The notes: generated by a model not told the origin, from the letters alone. 64,000 nt of DNA from Planctomycetota bacterium (GCA_002862085.1 PKCK01000061.1:1-64000); one strand, 5' to 3'. Shown: positions 1-9,406, counted from the first letter of the stretch. Program-made: numbers and translations.

Positions 1-697
1 ACAGGGTGCGTTCGTCGGGTGAGAAGGCGATCCCGTTCGGGCGGGACATCTCGCTGGTGAGCAAGGTCACTTCACCGCTCGGGGTCACCCGGTACACCCC
101 CTGGAAGTCGATCTCCTTCTCCGGGTCTCCCATCTTCCCGGTCAGACCGTAGGGAGGGTCCGTGAAGTAGAGATCGCCGTTCGAGCGGAAGATCGCGTCG
201 TTCGGGCTGTTGAAGCGCTTGCCCTCCCAGCGCGTCGCGACGGGCTCGAACTCCGGAGCCGGCGTGCTCAGCGGCGCGGTCATCCGGCCCACCTGGCGGA
301 GGCCGTGCTGACAGAGGACGAGACGCCCTTCCGCGTCGAGCAACAGACCGTTCGAGCCCGGCTCGTCGGGAGCCACGTATCCAGGCCGCGGGATCGGATC
401 GAGGTACCCGCTCCGGTCGAGATAGACGGAGGCCCCGCCGCCGGGCTCCCACTTCCAGACGCGGTTGGGCGGGATGTCCGAGAAGAGCAGGTATCCGTCC
501 TCACCGCCGACCCAGACGGGCCCTTCGGACCAATCGAAGCCCTGCGCGAGGACCTCGCACTCGGCGCCGTGCGGGACGAGGCGGTCGAGGGCCGGATCCC
601 GGCGATCGACGGAGCCCAGCGTCCCGAGGACGTCGGAGCTCGCGCAGCCCGGGACGAGGAGGACGAGCGGGCAGAGCCAGGCGATGGAGATCCTCAT
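1..697 (-). CDS. SMP-30/gluconolactonase-like lipoprotein, 3' end cut by window edge
   Basis: The first 232 codons of a gene running off the left edge are present; there is no stop inside the window. The N-terminus is a lipoprotein signal with lipobox VPGC (Cys18), so the product should be anchored on the outside of the cytoplasmic membrane. The rest matches the SMP-30/gluconolactonase/LRE beta-propeller: EGPVW near residue 58, where the glutamate is a metal ligand in the family, then FNSPND followed by LYFTDPPYGL, and SRPNGIAFSPDE near the cut. Characterised members hydrolyse sugar lactones using a divalent metal. The real substrate is unknown. The ATG is supported by a TAGGAT hexamer 6 nt upstream, so the mRNA is probably leaderless. 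Confidence 0.85.
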   Translation of the reverse strand, partial: MRISIAWLCPLVLLVPGCASSDVLGTLGSVDRRDPALDRLVPHGAECEVLAQGFDWSEGPVWVGGEDGYLLFSDIPPNRVWKWEPGGGASVYLDRSGYLDPIPRPGYVAPDEPGSNGLLLDAEGRLVLCQHGLRQVGRMTAPLSTPAPEFEPVATRWEGKRFNSPNDAIFRSNGDLYFTDPPYGLTGKMGDPEKEIDFQGVYRVTPSGEVTLLTSEMSRPNGIAFSPDERTL

Positions 698-703
698 GGG
701 AGG

Positions 704-709
704 ATCCTA
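704..709 (-). promoter_or_regulatory. -10-like element, leaderless promoter
   Basis: On the minus strand TAGGAT is followed by 6 nt and then the ATG of the gluconolactonase-like gene. This places the transcription start at or next to the start codon. No convincing -35 hexamer is visible. Confidence 0.4.
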
Positions 710-714
710 GCGCG

Positions 715-2070
715 TCACGCGGCGCCGAACGCCTTGAGCACCTGCACCGCGCAGATCGCGCCGGTGGAGAGAACCGCGAGCCACAGGAACGGGTCGATGA
801 CCGACCGCGGCGCGAGCTCACGCCGGGTCTCGCGGTAGCGGAGCAGGCACGTTGCGATGCCGAGGAAGGGGAGCATCGCCGCCTGAGCGATGGCCCCGAC
901 GAAGACGAGGGCGACGGGCTTGCCGATGGCGACGACGACGACCCAGGTGAAGAGCGGCAGGGCCGCACCCAGGACCTTCACGAGGCGCGCCCTGCTGGCC
1001 GCGTCGAGCCGGCGGAAGCCGAAGACGTGGACCGCGTCGGTCAGGATTCGCGAGGTGGACGCGGCCCAGACGAAGAAGGTCGAGAAGAGCACGGCCACCG
1101 CGCCGACCGCGTAGACCCAGAGCCCGAGCTGTTCACCGAGTCCGGCCGTGTAGATCTCCGAGAGGGAGCCGTGGAGATCCTCGTCGTCGACCGCGAGCCC
1201 GCGACGGTTCAGGACAGCGGCGCCGAGCAGGTAGAAGGCGACCGTGCCCACGGTGTAGACGGCGCAGGCGATCCATGCGTCGAGCTGCATGACGCGAACC
1301 CAGCCGCGCGCACGACCGAGCCACTCGGCCGATCCGTCCGCGGGCCCCACGTGCCGGGCGTAGCCCTTCTCGAGGCACCAGTAGGGATAGAAGATCAGCT
1401 CGTTCGCCCCCACGCCCGTGATGCCGAGCACCGCCAGCGCCGTCAGCACACCGTCGGGTGGGATCGACGGCGTGAGCCCCCGCGCGAGGTCCGCGCCGGT
1501 GATGGCCGCGTCCGTCCCTTGCACGACGACGGCCGCGGCGACCGTGAAGAGGGTGAAGAGCCCGACGAGGCCCGCGGTCGTACGCTCCACGAGGCCGTAC
1601 CTGCCCGACGAGAGCAGCCCCACCGCCAGCAGGGCGAAGCCCATGGCCCAGACCCAACCAGGCGCACCGCCGAGACCGAGCGCTGGCATCTGGAAGACCA
1701 GCGCGAGCCCGAGCAGGATGCCGCCGACCTGGCAAGCGGCGCAGGCGGTCATCACGCACCAGAGCGCGTTCATCCAGTTCAGCCGGCCCTCGCCGAAACG
1801 GATCGCCGGCCCCGGTACGCGATCGAAGGCCTCGAGCACCGTGTGTCCCGAAGACACCACGTACCGGCCGAGTTCGATCTGCAAGAAGACCTTGATGACG
1901 CAGCTGAAGAGGATCAGCCAGAGGAGCACGAAGCCCGCCTCCGCGCCGAGCTTCGTCGTGACGATCAGCTCCCCCGAGCCGACGATCGCCCCGGAGACGA
2001 TGATGCCCGGACCGATCTCCCGCAGGCGACCGGCGAGGGTCCGGGGAGGATCGATCGGGGTGTGCTCCAA
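715..2070 (-). CDS. Nramp-family-like membrane transporter lacking the DPGN motif
   Basis: A 451-residue polytopic membrane protein with about 11 hydrophobic segments and the overall pattern of Nramp (SLC11) divalent-metal/proton transporters. The first helix reads GPGIIVSGAIVGSGE (about residues 20-34). The position of the family's metal-coordinating Asp-Pro-Gly-Asn is therefore SGAIVGSGE, without Asp or Asn. The usual Met-Pro-His of helix 6 is also not evident; the equivalent region reads GVGANELIFYPYW. The fold assignment is good, but classical Mn2+/Fe2+ transport is doubtful and the substrate is unknown. The start is TTG with no clear Shine-Dalgarno, so it is uncertain by some codons. The gene follows the gluconolactonase-like gene's start closely but has the same orientation and lies upstream of it. 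Confidence 0.75.
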   Translation of the reverse strand: MEHTPIDPPRTLAGRLREIGPGIIVSGAIVGSGELIVTTKLGAEAGFVLLWLILFSCVIKVFLQIELGRYVVSSGHTVLEAFDRVPGPAIRFGEGRLNWMNALWCVMTACAACQVGGILLGLALVFQMPALGLGGAPGWVWAMGFALLAVGLLSSGRYGLVERTTAGLVGLFTLFTVAAAVVVQGTDAAITGADLARGLTPSIPPDGVLTALAVLGITGVGANELIFYPYWCLEKGYARHVGPADGSAEWLGRARGWVRVMQLDAWIACAVYTVGTVAFYLLGAAVLNRRGLAVDDEDLHGSLSEIYTAGLGEQLGLWVYAVGAVAVLFSTFFVWAASTSRILTDAVHVFGFRRLDAASRARLVKVLGAALPLFTWVVVVAIGKPVALVFVGAIAQAAMLPFLGIATCLLRYRETRRELAPRSVIDPFLWLAVLSTGAICAVQVLKAFGAA

Positions 2071-2137
2071 GGCCTGAGAACGCGCGCGCGCCGATCGAAG
2101 AGTACGAACTCGGACGCCCCTGCGCAGGGGCGTGCCG

Positions 2138-3592
2138 TCAGGCGAGGATCTCGCGCACCACCCGCGCCGGCTCCACGCCCGTGAGGGATTGGGAGAGTCC
2201 CTGGAACTTGAACGTGAGGCGCTCGTGGTCGATCCCGAGCAGGTGCAGGATCGTCGCGTTGAGGTCGCGCACGTGCACGCCGCCGTCCACCACGTTGTAG
2301 CTGTGGTCGTCGGTGACCCCGTGCTCGACGCCGCCCTTCACTCCGCCGCCCGCCATCCAGACCGTGAAGCAGCGGCCGTGATGGTCGCGGCCCGAGTCCA
2401 GCCGCCCTTGACTGTAGGCGGTTCGCCCGAACTCCCCGCCCCAGATCACCAGGGTGTCGTCGAGCAGACCGCGCCGCTTCAGGTCCGTCACGAGGGCTGC
2501 GCTCGCGCGGTCCGTGTCACGGCACTGGGCCGAGAGGTGCGGGACGAGATCGGTGTGCTGATCCCACCCCCGGTGGAACAGCTGCACGAAGCGCACGCCG
2601 CGCTCCATCATCCTGCGCGCCATCAGGCAGTTGGCCGCGTAGGTCCCCGGCCTTCGCGCGTCGTGACCGTAGAGATCGAAGGTGGACTCGGGCTCGTCGG
2701 AGAGATCGGCGAGGCCCGGGACCGACGCCTGCATCCTGAAGGCCATCTCGTACTGGGCGACGCGCGCCTCGATCTCCGGGTCGCCCGTGACCTGCGCCCG
2801 GTGTCCGTTGAGCGCGGCGAGGGCGTCGAGCTGCTCGCGTCGGAGCCCGCGATCGACGCCGCTCGGGTTCGCGAGGTGCATCACCGGCGCGCTCCCCGCC
2901 CTGAGCCGCACGCCCTGATGCTCGCTCGGAAGGAACCCCGAGCCCCAGAGGCGCGAGAAGATCGGCTGACCCGGGTTCTTCCCGTTCCCCTGGCTGATCA
3001 GGACCGTGTACGCGGGCAGGTCCTCGTTCTCCGAGCCCAGTCCGTAGCTGAGCCAGGCGCCGAGGGAGGCCTTGCCCACCTGACTGTCCCCTGTGTTGAT
3101 CAGCGTGATCCCCGGGTCGTGGTTGATCGCCTCGGTGTGCACGGCCTTGAGCACGGCGAGATCGTCCACCACGCCCGCGGTGTGGGGCAGGAGCTCGCTC
3201 ACCCATCGGCCGCAGTCACCGTGGCGGCGGAAGGGCCGGATCGGCCGGTTCGTGAGGAACTGCGACTGGCCCGCCGTCATCCCCGTGACGCGCTGGCTCC
3301 CCAGCACGGACGGCGGGATCGGCTGACCGTGGAGCCGGTCCCAGTGAGGCTTGTGGTCCCAGAGGTCGATGTGACTCGGCCCCCCCGACTGGAACAGGTA
3401 GATCGCGCGCCGCGCGCGCGGAGTGAAGTGGGGCGCCGGGGCCGCGTCGTTCGAGCCTGGTTCACCCCGCGCTGCTCCGAACGACTTCGGCCCGAGCAGG
3501 GTCGCGAGCGCAGCCGTCCCGAGGCCCGAGAGGGCCCCGCCCAGGAGCTGGCGCCGCTGGAGATCGCGCCTGAGTCGGTCGAGGTTCTTCAT
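2138..3592 (-). CDS. DUF1501 domain protein
   Basis: A 484-residue protein of the DUF1501 family, which is strongly expanded in planctomycetes. The N-terminus has a twin-arginine-like signal (RRQLLGGALSGLGTAALATL), then FQSGGPSHIDLWDHKP, WGGEFGRTAYSQG and a C-terminal metal-ligand-like GRDHHGRCFTVWMAGGG. DUF1501 proteins are distantly related to the alkaline phosphatase/sulfatase fold. Their biochemical role is not established. The start lies 9 nt after the stop of the DUF1549/DUF1553 gene, the usual two-gene operon in this phylum, so the two products probably act together outside the cytoplasm. Confidence 0.9.
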   Translation of the reverse strand: MKNLDRLRRDLQRRQLLGGALSGLGTAALATLLGPKSFGAARGEPGSNDAAPAPHFTPRARRAIYLFQSGGPSHIDLWDHKPHWDRLHGQPIPPSVLGSQRVTGMTAGQSQFLTNRPIRPFRRHGDCGRWVSELLPHTAGVVDDLAVLKAVHTEAINHDPGITLINTGDSQVGKASLGAWLSYGLGSENEDLPAYTVLISQGNGKNPGQPIFSRLWGSGFLPSEHQGVRLRAGSAPVMHLANPSGVDRGLRREQLDALAALNGHRAQVTGDPEIEARVAQYEMAFRMQASVPGLADLSDEPESTFDLYGHDARRPGTYAANCLMARRMMERGVRFVQLFHRGWDQHTDLVPHLSAQCRDTDRASAALVTDLKRRGLLDDTLVIWGGEFGRTAYSQGRLDSGRDHHGRCFTVWMAGGGVKGGVEHGVTDDHSYNVVDGGVHVRDLNATILHLLGIDHERLTFKFQGLSQSLTGVEPARVVREILA

Positions 3593-3601
3593 GCCGGCTG
3601 C

Positions 3602-6106
3602 CTACGGGCGCGTGATCGCCTCGTCGAGGTTCAGGACGACGGTCGCGAGGGAGGCCCAGGACGCGAGCTCGACGCTCGCCCGGCCGGTCGCCAGCCGCGC
3701 GGCATCGGGGTCGGCGGCGTAGCGAGCCCGCGCGGCCTCGAGATGTCGCAGGAGGACGGACGCCTCCACGGGCTCGGGCGGGCGCGACGTCGCGCGCTCG
3801 AACAGCGCGCGCACTCGCGCGGCGTCGCTCTCCGCCTCGTCCTCGAGCACGCTCTCCGCGAGCGCCCGCGCCGCCCCCACGTACTCGGGATCGTTGAGCA
3901 GGACCAGCGCCTGGAGCGGCGTGTTCGTCACCGCTCGATCCACCGCGCAGACCTCGCGGTTCGGCGCGTCGAACGCGGCGAGGGACGGCGGCGGGCTGGT
4001 GCGCTTCCAGAAGGTGTAGAGGCTCCGTCGTCGGAGATCGGCCCCCCGGCTGGGGTAGAACGACTGGGCCGTGAAGGCCTTCGGATACCCGAAGTGACTG
4101 ACCTCGCGCCACAGCCCGTCGGGCTGCACCGGGTAGACGCTCGGCCCCCCCACCCGCGTCTCCAGGAGCCCCGCGGCGTGCAGCGCTCCGTCCCGGACGA
4201 ACTCCGCCGGCAGGCGCCGCCGCACCATGCGCCCGAGGAGTTCGTTCTTCGGATCGCGCTCGAGGAGCGCCGGGGTGAGGCTCGAGGACTGGCGGTACGC
4301 GGCCGAGGTCACGATCTCACGCACGAGCCACTTCACGTCCCAGCCCTGCGCGACGAAACGCGAGGCGAGGTGGTCGAGCAGCTCGGGGTGGGTCGGATAG
4401 CTGCCCTGGTTCCCGAAGTCGTTGAGGGTCGCGACGATCCCGCGGCCCGTGAGCATCTGCCAGACGCGGTTGACCGCGACCCGCGCCGTGAGTGGATGGT
4501 CGGCGGAAACGAGCCAACGGGCGAGCTCGAGGCGGCCGGGCTGCTCCGCGTCGAGGGGCGGCAGCGCGGCCGGAACCCCGGCGCTCACCGGCTGCGACTC
4601 GTCCGGCTGGTCGTACTGTCCGCGCGTGAGCACGAACGTCTGCCGCGGACCGGCCTCCTCCATGACCATGGCCGAGGCGCCGCCCGCCTCGAGGTCCGAC
4701 TCGAGGACCTCGATCTCGCGCTCGATCGCGGCCAAATGCCGTCCCATGAGCGGCTCGCTCGCCCCGAAGGCCGCGTTGATGACGCCCCACTGCGCGTCGG
4801 TCCGGCGATCCGCCCGGACGAGGAGCGCGTCGCGCAGAGGCCCCTCCGCGCTCTCCGCTGCGGCCTCCGCCCAGGCGGCCCGCGCCAGCACGAGCTCCGG
4901 CGGATGGACCAGGTAGCGCCGCAGGGTCGCGATCCGCTCGACGACGTCCGCGCGGTACGCCTCGCGCCCGGTGATGGGCCCGACCGTCCGGATGAGAGGC
5001 TCGGTGTTCCCGTTCACCGCCCCCATCCCCGGCTCGTGCGCAGAGTCGAAGAAGGCGTACATCTGGTAGTACTCCCTCGTCGACAGCGGGTCGTACTTGT
5101 GGTCGTGACACTGGGCGCAGCGCATCGTGAGCCCCATGAACACCGTCGACACCGTGTCGATCTTGTCGGCGATGTAGATCGTCCGGTACTCCTCCGGGAT
5201 CGTCCCGCCCTCGTGGGTGTTCATGCTGTTGCGCAGGAAACCCGTGGCGAGCCGCGTCTCGTCGGTCGCGCCGGGGACGAGATCGCCAGCGAGCTGGAGC
5301 GTCACGAACTCGTCGTAGGGCACGTTCCGGTTGTAGGCGTCGATGACCCACTCTCGCCACAGCCACATGTCCCGGTGGTCGTCGATCGAGAAGCCGTTCG
5401 TGTCCGCGTAGCGGGCCGCGTCGAGCCACGGCAGCGCCATGCGCTCTCCGAAGTGCGGCGAGGCGAGCAGCCGATCGACGAGGGCGTCGTAGGCCGCCGG
5501 GTCCTCGCTCTCGACGAACGCGCGGACCTCCTCGGGTTCGGGAGGGAGCCCGTTGAGGTCGAGGGCGAGCCGCCTGATCAGGGCCCGCCGCGACGCCTCC
5601 GGCGAGGGCGCCAGCCCCTCTTCCTCGAGCCGCGAGAGGACGAATCGGTCGATGGGACCGCGCGGCCAGCCCTCGTCGAGGACCGCCGGAGGCTCGACGG
5701 CGGCGACGGGCTCGAAGGACCAGTGCTGCTCGAAGACCGCTCCCTCGCGGATCCACTGCTCGAGCACGGACTTCTCGTTCTCCGTGAGCACCAGCTTCGA
5801 CTCCGGCGGAGGCATCACGAAGGACGCCTTTTCGGAGCGGATCCTCGCGACGAGGTCGCTGCCGCCCGGATCACCCGGCTCGAGCACCCAGTGCGCGCCG
5901 ATGTAGCCCTCGCCCGCGACGGGCACGTCGAGGCGCAGGTCCGCCTGACGATCCGCGGCGTCGGGGCCGTGACAGGCGAAGCACTTGTCGGAGAGGACCG
6001 GGCGGACGTCCCGGCCGTAGGACAGGGGGCGCTCCTCGGCGAGGCCCTCGGCTGCGTACATCGCCGGAGCGAGGCCGCAGACGAGTCCCTGGAGCGCGAG
6101 GAGCAT
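3602..6106 (-). CDS. DUF1549/DUF1553 protein with N-terminal PSD1-type cytochrome c motif
   Basis: An 834-residue protein beginning with a hydrophobic signal (MLLALQGLVCGLAPAMYAAE) followed by a planctomycete cytochrome-c-like PSD1 segment with the heme motif CFACH near residue 37. A DUF1549 domain (PIDRFVLSRLEEEGL ... PWLDAARYADTNGF) follows, with a second CXXCH (CAQCHDHKYDP) in the middle. A C-terminal DUF1553 contains RVAVNRVWQMLTGRGIV and CAVDRAVTNTPLQALVLLND. Two CXXCH sites imply covalent heme and an exported, possibly redox, role; the substrate is unknown. An upstream in-frame start at 6253 exists, but the ATG at 6106 gives a proper signal peptide. It is the first gene of an operon with DUF1501. 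Confidence 0.9.
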   Translation of the reverse strand: MLLALQGLVCGLAPAMYAAEGLAEERPLSYGRDVRPVLSDKCFACHGPDAADRQADLRLDVPVAGEGYIGAHWVLEPGDPGGSDLVARIRSEKASFVMPPPESKLVLTENEKSVLEQWIREGAVFEQHWSFEPVAAVEPPAVLDEGWPRGPIDRFVLSRLEEEGLAPSPEASRRALIRRLALDLNGLPPEPEEVRAFVESEDPAAYDALVDRLLASPHFGERMALPWLDAARYADTNGFSIDDHRDMWLWREWVIDAYNRNVPYDEFVTLQLAGDLVPGATDETRLATGFLRNSMNTHEGGTIPEEYRTIYIADKIDTVSTVFMGLTMRCAQCHDHKYDPLSTREYYQMYAFFDSAHEPGMGAVNGNTEPLIRTVGPITGREAYRADVVERIATLRRYLVHPPELVLARAAWAEAAAESAEGPLRDALLVRADRRTDAQWGVINAAFGASEPLMGRHLAAIEREIEVLESDLEAGGASAMVMEEAGPRQTFVLTRGQYDQPDESQPVSAGVPAALPPLDAEQPGRLELARWLVSADHPLTARVAVNRVWQMLTGRGIVATLNDFGNQGSYPTHPELLDHLASRFVAQGWDVKWLVREIVTSAAYRQSSSLTPALLERDPKNELLGRMVRRRLPAEFVRDGALHAAGLLETRVGGPSVYPVQPDGLWREVSHFGYPKAFTAQSFYPSRGADLRRRSLYTFWKRTSPPPSLAAFDAPNREVCAVDRAVTNTPLQALVLLNDPEYVGAARALAESVLEDEAESDAARVRALFERATSRPPEPVEASVLLRHLEAARARYAADPDAARLATGRASVELASWASLATVVLNLDEAITRP

Positions 6107-6261
6107 GGGACGAGTGTCGCAGCGGATCCCCGACCGCCGCAATGCGGCCGCCCTCCAAACCACCGCTCCGCGGGATCGCCGCGACTCGTTTCGGTCCCGT
6201 CGTCCTCTCCTGGGCAGCGAGCACGACGCGAGGGCCGCGTCCACGCGCGGCACTCACCGGC

Positions 6262-7467
6262 TCACCGGCGCGTCTCGCGAAGCGCCCAGGCGTACTCGCG
6301 GGCGATCGGCGGCGGCGTGTCGCCGCCCACCTCGACCCAGGCCCGGTGAGGCCAGTGGGGGTCGCGCAGGAGCTCCCGGCCCATGAGCACGAGGTCCGCG
6401 CGGCCGTCGACGATGATCGCCTCCGCCTGGGCGGGCTCGGTGATGAGGCCCACCGCTCCTGTCGCGATGCCGGCCTCTTCGCGGATCCCGGCCGCGAAGC
6501 GCACCTGGTAGTCGGGTCCCACGGGGATGTCGGCGCTGCGCGTGGCCCCGCCGGTGGAGCAGTCGATCAGATCGACCCCTTCCTCCTTGACGAGACGCGC
6601 GGCCCGCACCGAGTCCTCGAGCGTCCACCCACCTTCGACCCAGTCCGTGCACGAGAACCGCACGAAGAGGGGGACGTCGTCCGCGATGACCGCGCGAACG
6701 GCGCGCACCGACTCGAGCAGGAAACGCGTCCGGTTCTCGAAGGATCCACCGTACGCGTCGGTCCGCTCGTTCATGAGCGGCGTGAGGAAGCTGTGCCCGA
6801 GGTAGCCGTGCGCGAAGTGGAGCTCGACGACCTGGAACCCGGCAGCGACCGAGCGCGCTGCGGCGCTCGCGAAGGCCGCGACGACGTCCCGGATCTCGGC
6901 CACCGACAGCTCCCGCGGTACGGGTCCGTCCTCGCGGTAACGCCGGGCGCTCGGCCCGACCGGCAGCCAACCGCCCTCGTCTTCGGGCACGTAGCGGCCA
7001 CGCTGCGGGTGGAACGGTCGGTGGCGCGAGGCCTTCACGCCCGCGTGCGCCAGCTGGATCCCGGGCACCGCTCCGTGGGACGTGACGAAGTCCGTCACCC
7101 GCTTCAGAGCCGGGACGTGCTCGTCCTTCCAGACGCCGAGGCAGTTGGGAGTGATGCGGCCCTCGGGGACGATCCCCGTGGCCTCGGCGATGAGTAGCCC
7201 CGCTCCCCCCACCGCACGAGCGGCGTGATGAGCCAGGTGCCAGTCGTTGGCGAAGCCGTCCTCGCTCGAGTACTGGCACATCGGTGACATGGCGATCCTG
7301 TTGCGCAGGGTCACGCCACGGATCCGGAGCGGAGAGAAGAGGCCAGGTTCGCCGTCCTGGCGGGGCCGGACGACGCCAGCGACGCGAGTCTCGCCCGCGG
7401 CCACTGTCGCGCCCGTGGCGGCCGCGCCGGCTGCGAGGGCCGAGCGGAAGAAATGTCGTCTGTTCAT
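6262..7467 (-). CDS. Old Yellow Enzyme family NADH:flavin oxidoreductase, Tat-exported (YqjM-like)
   Basis: A 401-residue FMN-dependent ene-reductase of the thermophilic-like (YqjM) class. The N-terminus MNRRHFFRSALAAGAAATGA is a Tat signal, so the folded flavoprotein is probably exported. Active-site features are intact: SPMCQYSS gives the class-defining Cys64 and Tyr66, HFAHGYLGHSF carries the substrate-binding histidines, and LTPLMNERTDAYGG is the flavin/substrate loop. YqjM-type enzymes reduce activated C=C bonds with NAD(P)H. The reading frame is open far upstream to 8142, but that extension is antisense to the neighbouring gene and has no family similarity, so the ATG at 7467 is chosen. 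It is divergent from a second OYE homologue at 7718. Confidence 0.88.
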   Translation of the reverse strand: MNRRHFFRSALAAGAAATGATVAAGETRVAGVVRPRQDGEPGLFSPLRIRGVTLRNRIAMSPMCQYSSEDGFANDWHLAHHAARAVGGAGLLIAEATGIVPEGRITPNCLGVWKDEHVPALKRVTDFVTSHGAVPGIQLAHAGVKASRHRPFHPQRGRYVPEDEGGWLPVGPSARRYREDGPVPRELSVAEIRDVVAAFASAAARSVAAGFQVVELHFAHGYLGHSFLTPLMNERTDAYGGSFENRTRFLLESVRAVRAVIADDVPLFVRFSCTDWVEGGWTLEDSVRAARLVKEEGVDLIDCSTGGATRSADIPVGPDYQVRFAAGIREEAGIATGAVGLITEPAQAEAIIVDGRADLVLMGRELLRDPHWPHRAWVEVGGDTPPPIAREYAWALRETRR

Positions 7468-7717
7468 GGCTCTCGGGGTTCGCGCGTCGCGCGCGCCGCG
7501 CGGCAGGGTAGGCCGCTCTTCGAGCGCAGCCTCCGGCGAGAGGCGAATTCGCTCGCGGGGCGCGACTCCGCGGCGAGCAGACGCCGCCGCTGGTCCTTCT
7601 GTCCCACCCGCTGTTCGGGAACGCGATTCACCGCCGTTCCTGGGGCTGCACGCCGCGTGGCAGGAGTTACCGTCCGGAACGGGCGCGCACTCCCCCAGGA
7701 CGGCGCCGCTCCCCTCC

Positions 7718-9175
7718 ATGGCCCACGACCTCCCCCAAGCACGCTGGCCCGGCGCGGACGAGGCGCTGATGAGCCGCCTCTTCAGCCCGGTGCGGGTCGG
7801 CGCCTTCACCGCGCGAACCCGGACCTGGGTGCCCGCGATGGTGCCGTGGCGCTCGACGGAGGAGGGCGACGCCACGCCCGAGGTCGTCGACTGGTACGGA
7901 CGGTTCGCCGACGGCCGGCCGGGGGTCCTCGTGGTCGAGGCGACGGGCATCCGCGACGTGCCGTCGGGCCCGCTCCTGCGGATCGGCGACGACCGCTTCG
8001 TCCCCGGGCTCCGCAGGCTCGTGGACGAGGTGCGCCAGCGCAGCGCGGGCGAGACGCGGCTCCTCGTCCAGCTGATCGACTTCCTGAGTATCCGCCGGCG
8101 GCCCGACCGTGAGCGTTTCCTCGGCCGCTTCCTGGAGATCACCGACCGTCATCGCGCCGCGGTGGGCCTCGAGTCCAGCGCTCCCGAGGAGAGCGTGCGC
8201 GAGGCGCTCCTCTCACTCGACGACGACGAGCTCCGCGGCGCGCTCAACGCGCGAGAGCTCGAGGCGCTCGAGTACGGCGCGCGGGAACGCGTCACCGATA
8301 CGCACCTCCCGCACATCGCCGAGCTGCCGAGGACCCTGCCCGACCTCTTCGCCGACGCGGCCGCGCGAGCCATGGCCGCCGGCTTCGACGGAGTCGAGCT
8401 GCACTTCGCGCACGCCTACACGATGGCGAGCTTCCTCTCCGCGCGGAACACGCGAGAGGACGGCTATGGCGGCAGCCGCGAGGGTCGAGTCCGCCTCGCC
8501 CTCGAGGTCCTCTCCGCCGTCCGCGAACGCGTCGGACACCACGCGACCGTCGGCTGCCGCATGCTCGGGGACGAGGTCATCGAGGGCGGCACCCGCGTCG
8601 ACGACGCGGCGTGGTTCGCGGCCCGCTTCGCCGAGGCCGGCATGGACTTCGTCTCCGTCAGCAAGGGCGGCAAGTTCGAGGATGCCCGCCAGCCGAAGGT
8701 CGGCGCCGCTGCCTATCCCTACACCGGTGAGAGCGGGCACGAGTGCATGCCGACGGTGCGTATCGGCGCGCCCGGTCCCTTCGGCCGCAACCTCCCGCTC
8801 TCGCGCGCCATCCGCGAGGCCGTCCACGCCGTGGCGCCGGGGGTTCCCGTCGTCGGCTGTGGAGGGATCGGCACCTTCAGCGAGGCGGAGGACGCCATCC
8901 TCCGCGGCGACTGCGACATCGTCGCCGCCGCGCGGCAGTCCCTCGCGGACCCCGACTGGTGGCGCAAGGTCGTCCTCGGCCGCGGCGAGCACGTGCGTCG
9001 CTGCCTCTACACCAACTACTGCGAAGGGCTCGACCAGAAGCACAAGGAGGTCACCTGCCAGCTCTGGGATCGCCGCGACCTCGACGACGAGGAGCAGCCC
9101 GCGCCGCGTCTCGGCCGCGAGATGTCCCACGACGGCAAGCGACGACTCCTCCCGCCACGCGCTCCCCTCTCCTGA
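7718..9175 (+). CDS. Old Yellow Enzyme family oxidoreductase, non-classical active site
   Basis: About 485 residues, also an NADH:flavin oxidoreductase (TIM barrel with FMN). Recognisable parts are RLFSPVRVGAFTARTRTWVP, HFAHAYTMASFLSARNTREDGYGG, the flavin-phosphate region VVGCGGIGTFSEAED and CLYTNYCEGLDQKHKEVTCQLWDR at the C-terminus. The stretch aligning with the Cys/Tyr pair of YqjM reads VPAMVPWRST and lacks both residues, and no signal peptide is visible. It therefore probably stays in the cytoplasm and differs in substrate from its divergent neighbour. The four C-terminal cysteines may bind a metal or cluster, but only partly resemble the 4Fe-4S type of larger OYE relatives. An alternative start is the ATG at 7769. 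Confidence 0.85.
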   Translation: MAHDLPQARWPGADEALMSRLFSPVRVGAFTARTRTWVPAMVPWRSTEEGDATPEVVDWYGRFADGRPGVLVVEATGIRDVPSGPLLRIGDDRFVPGLRRLVDEVRQRSAGETRLLVQLIDFLSIRRRPDRERFLGRFLEITDRHRAAVGLESSAPEESVREALLSLDDDELRGALNARELEALEYGARERVTDTHLPHIAELPRTLPDLFADAAARAMAAGFDGVELHFAHAYTMASFLSARNTREDGYGGSREGRVRLALEVLSAVRERVGHHATVGCRMLGDEVIEGGTRVDDAAWFAARFAEAGMDFVSVSKGGKFEDARQPKVGAAAYPYTGESGHECMPTVRIGAPGPFGRNLPLSRAIREAVHAVAPGVPVVGCGGIGTFSEAEDAILRGDCDIVAAARQSLADPDWWRKVVLGRGEHVRRCLYTNYCEGLDQKHKEVTCQLWDRRDLDDEEQPAPRLGREMSHDGKRRLLPPRAPLS

Positions 9176-9406
9176 ACCAGGAGGCTCCGCGCCGCAGCAC
9201 GCTCGCCGGCCGGCGAAGGGAGGAGCAGGGGCGGAGCTCGTCCTCGACGGCGCGATCCGCCTCGGTCCGGACGGTGTGTGGTTCGACGCGGGGGAGTGCA
9301 GCTTCGCCCTCGCGTGCGCGCGCTCCTCGCTCGAGGGGTCGAAAGGGGTGACTGAGAACGCTGGTGATCTACGATGGGAGGGCCCACCCCTGAACCGATC
9401 TTCCGG

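Noticed and set aside
2132-6349. Very long plus-strand open frame (about 1405 codons) opposite the DUF1501/DUF1553 operon
   Set aside because: It is antisense to two clear genes and has an Arg/Val/Asp/Glu/Gly-rich composition without any domain. Such frames are expected when third positions are nearly all G or C.
6262-8142. Long N-terminal extension of the exported OYE to 8142
   Set aside because: The extra 225 codons are antisense to the divergent OYE gene, are Arg/Ser-rich and would bury a clear Tat signal at 7467.
9176-9406. Possible small gene between the second OYE gene and the SGNH-like gene
   Set aside because: The frame containing GAELVLDGAIRLGPDGVWFD has no start codon or ribosome-binding site of its own and no recognisable family.
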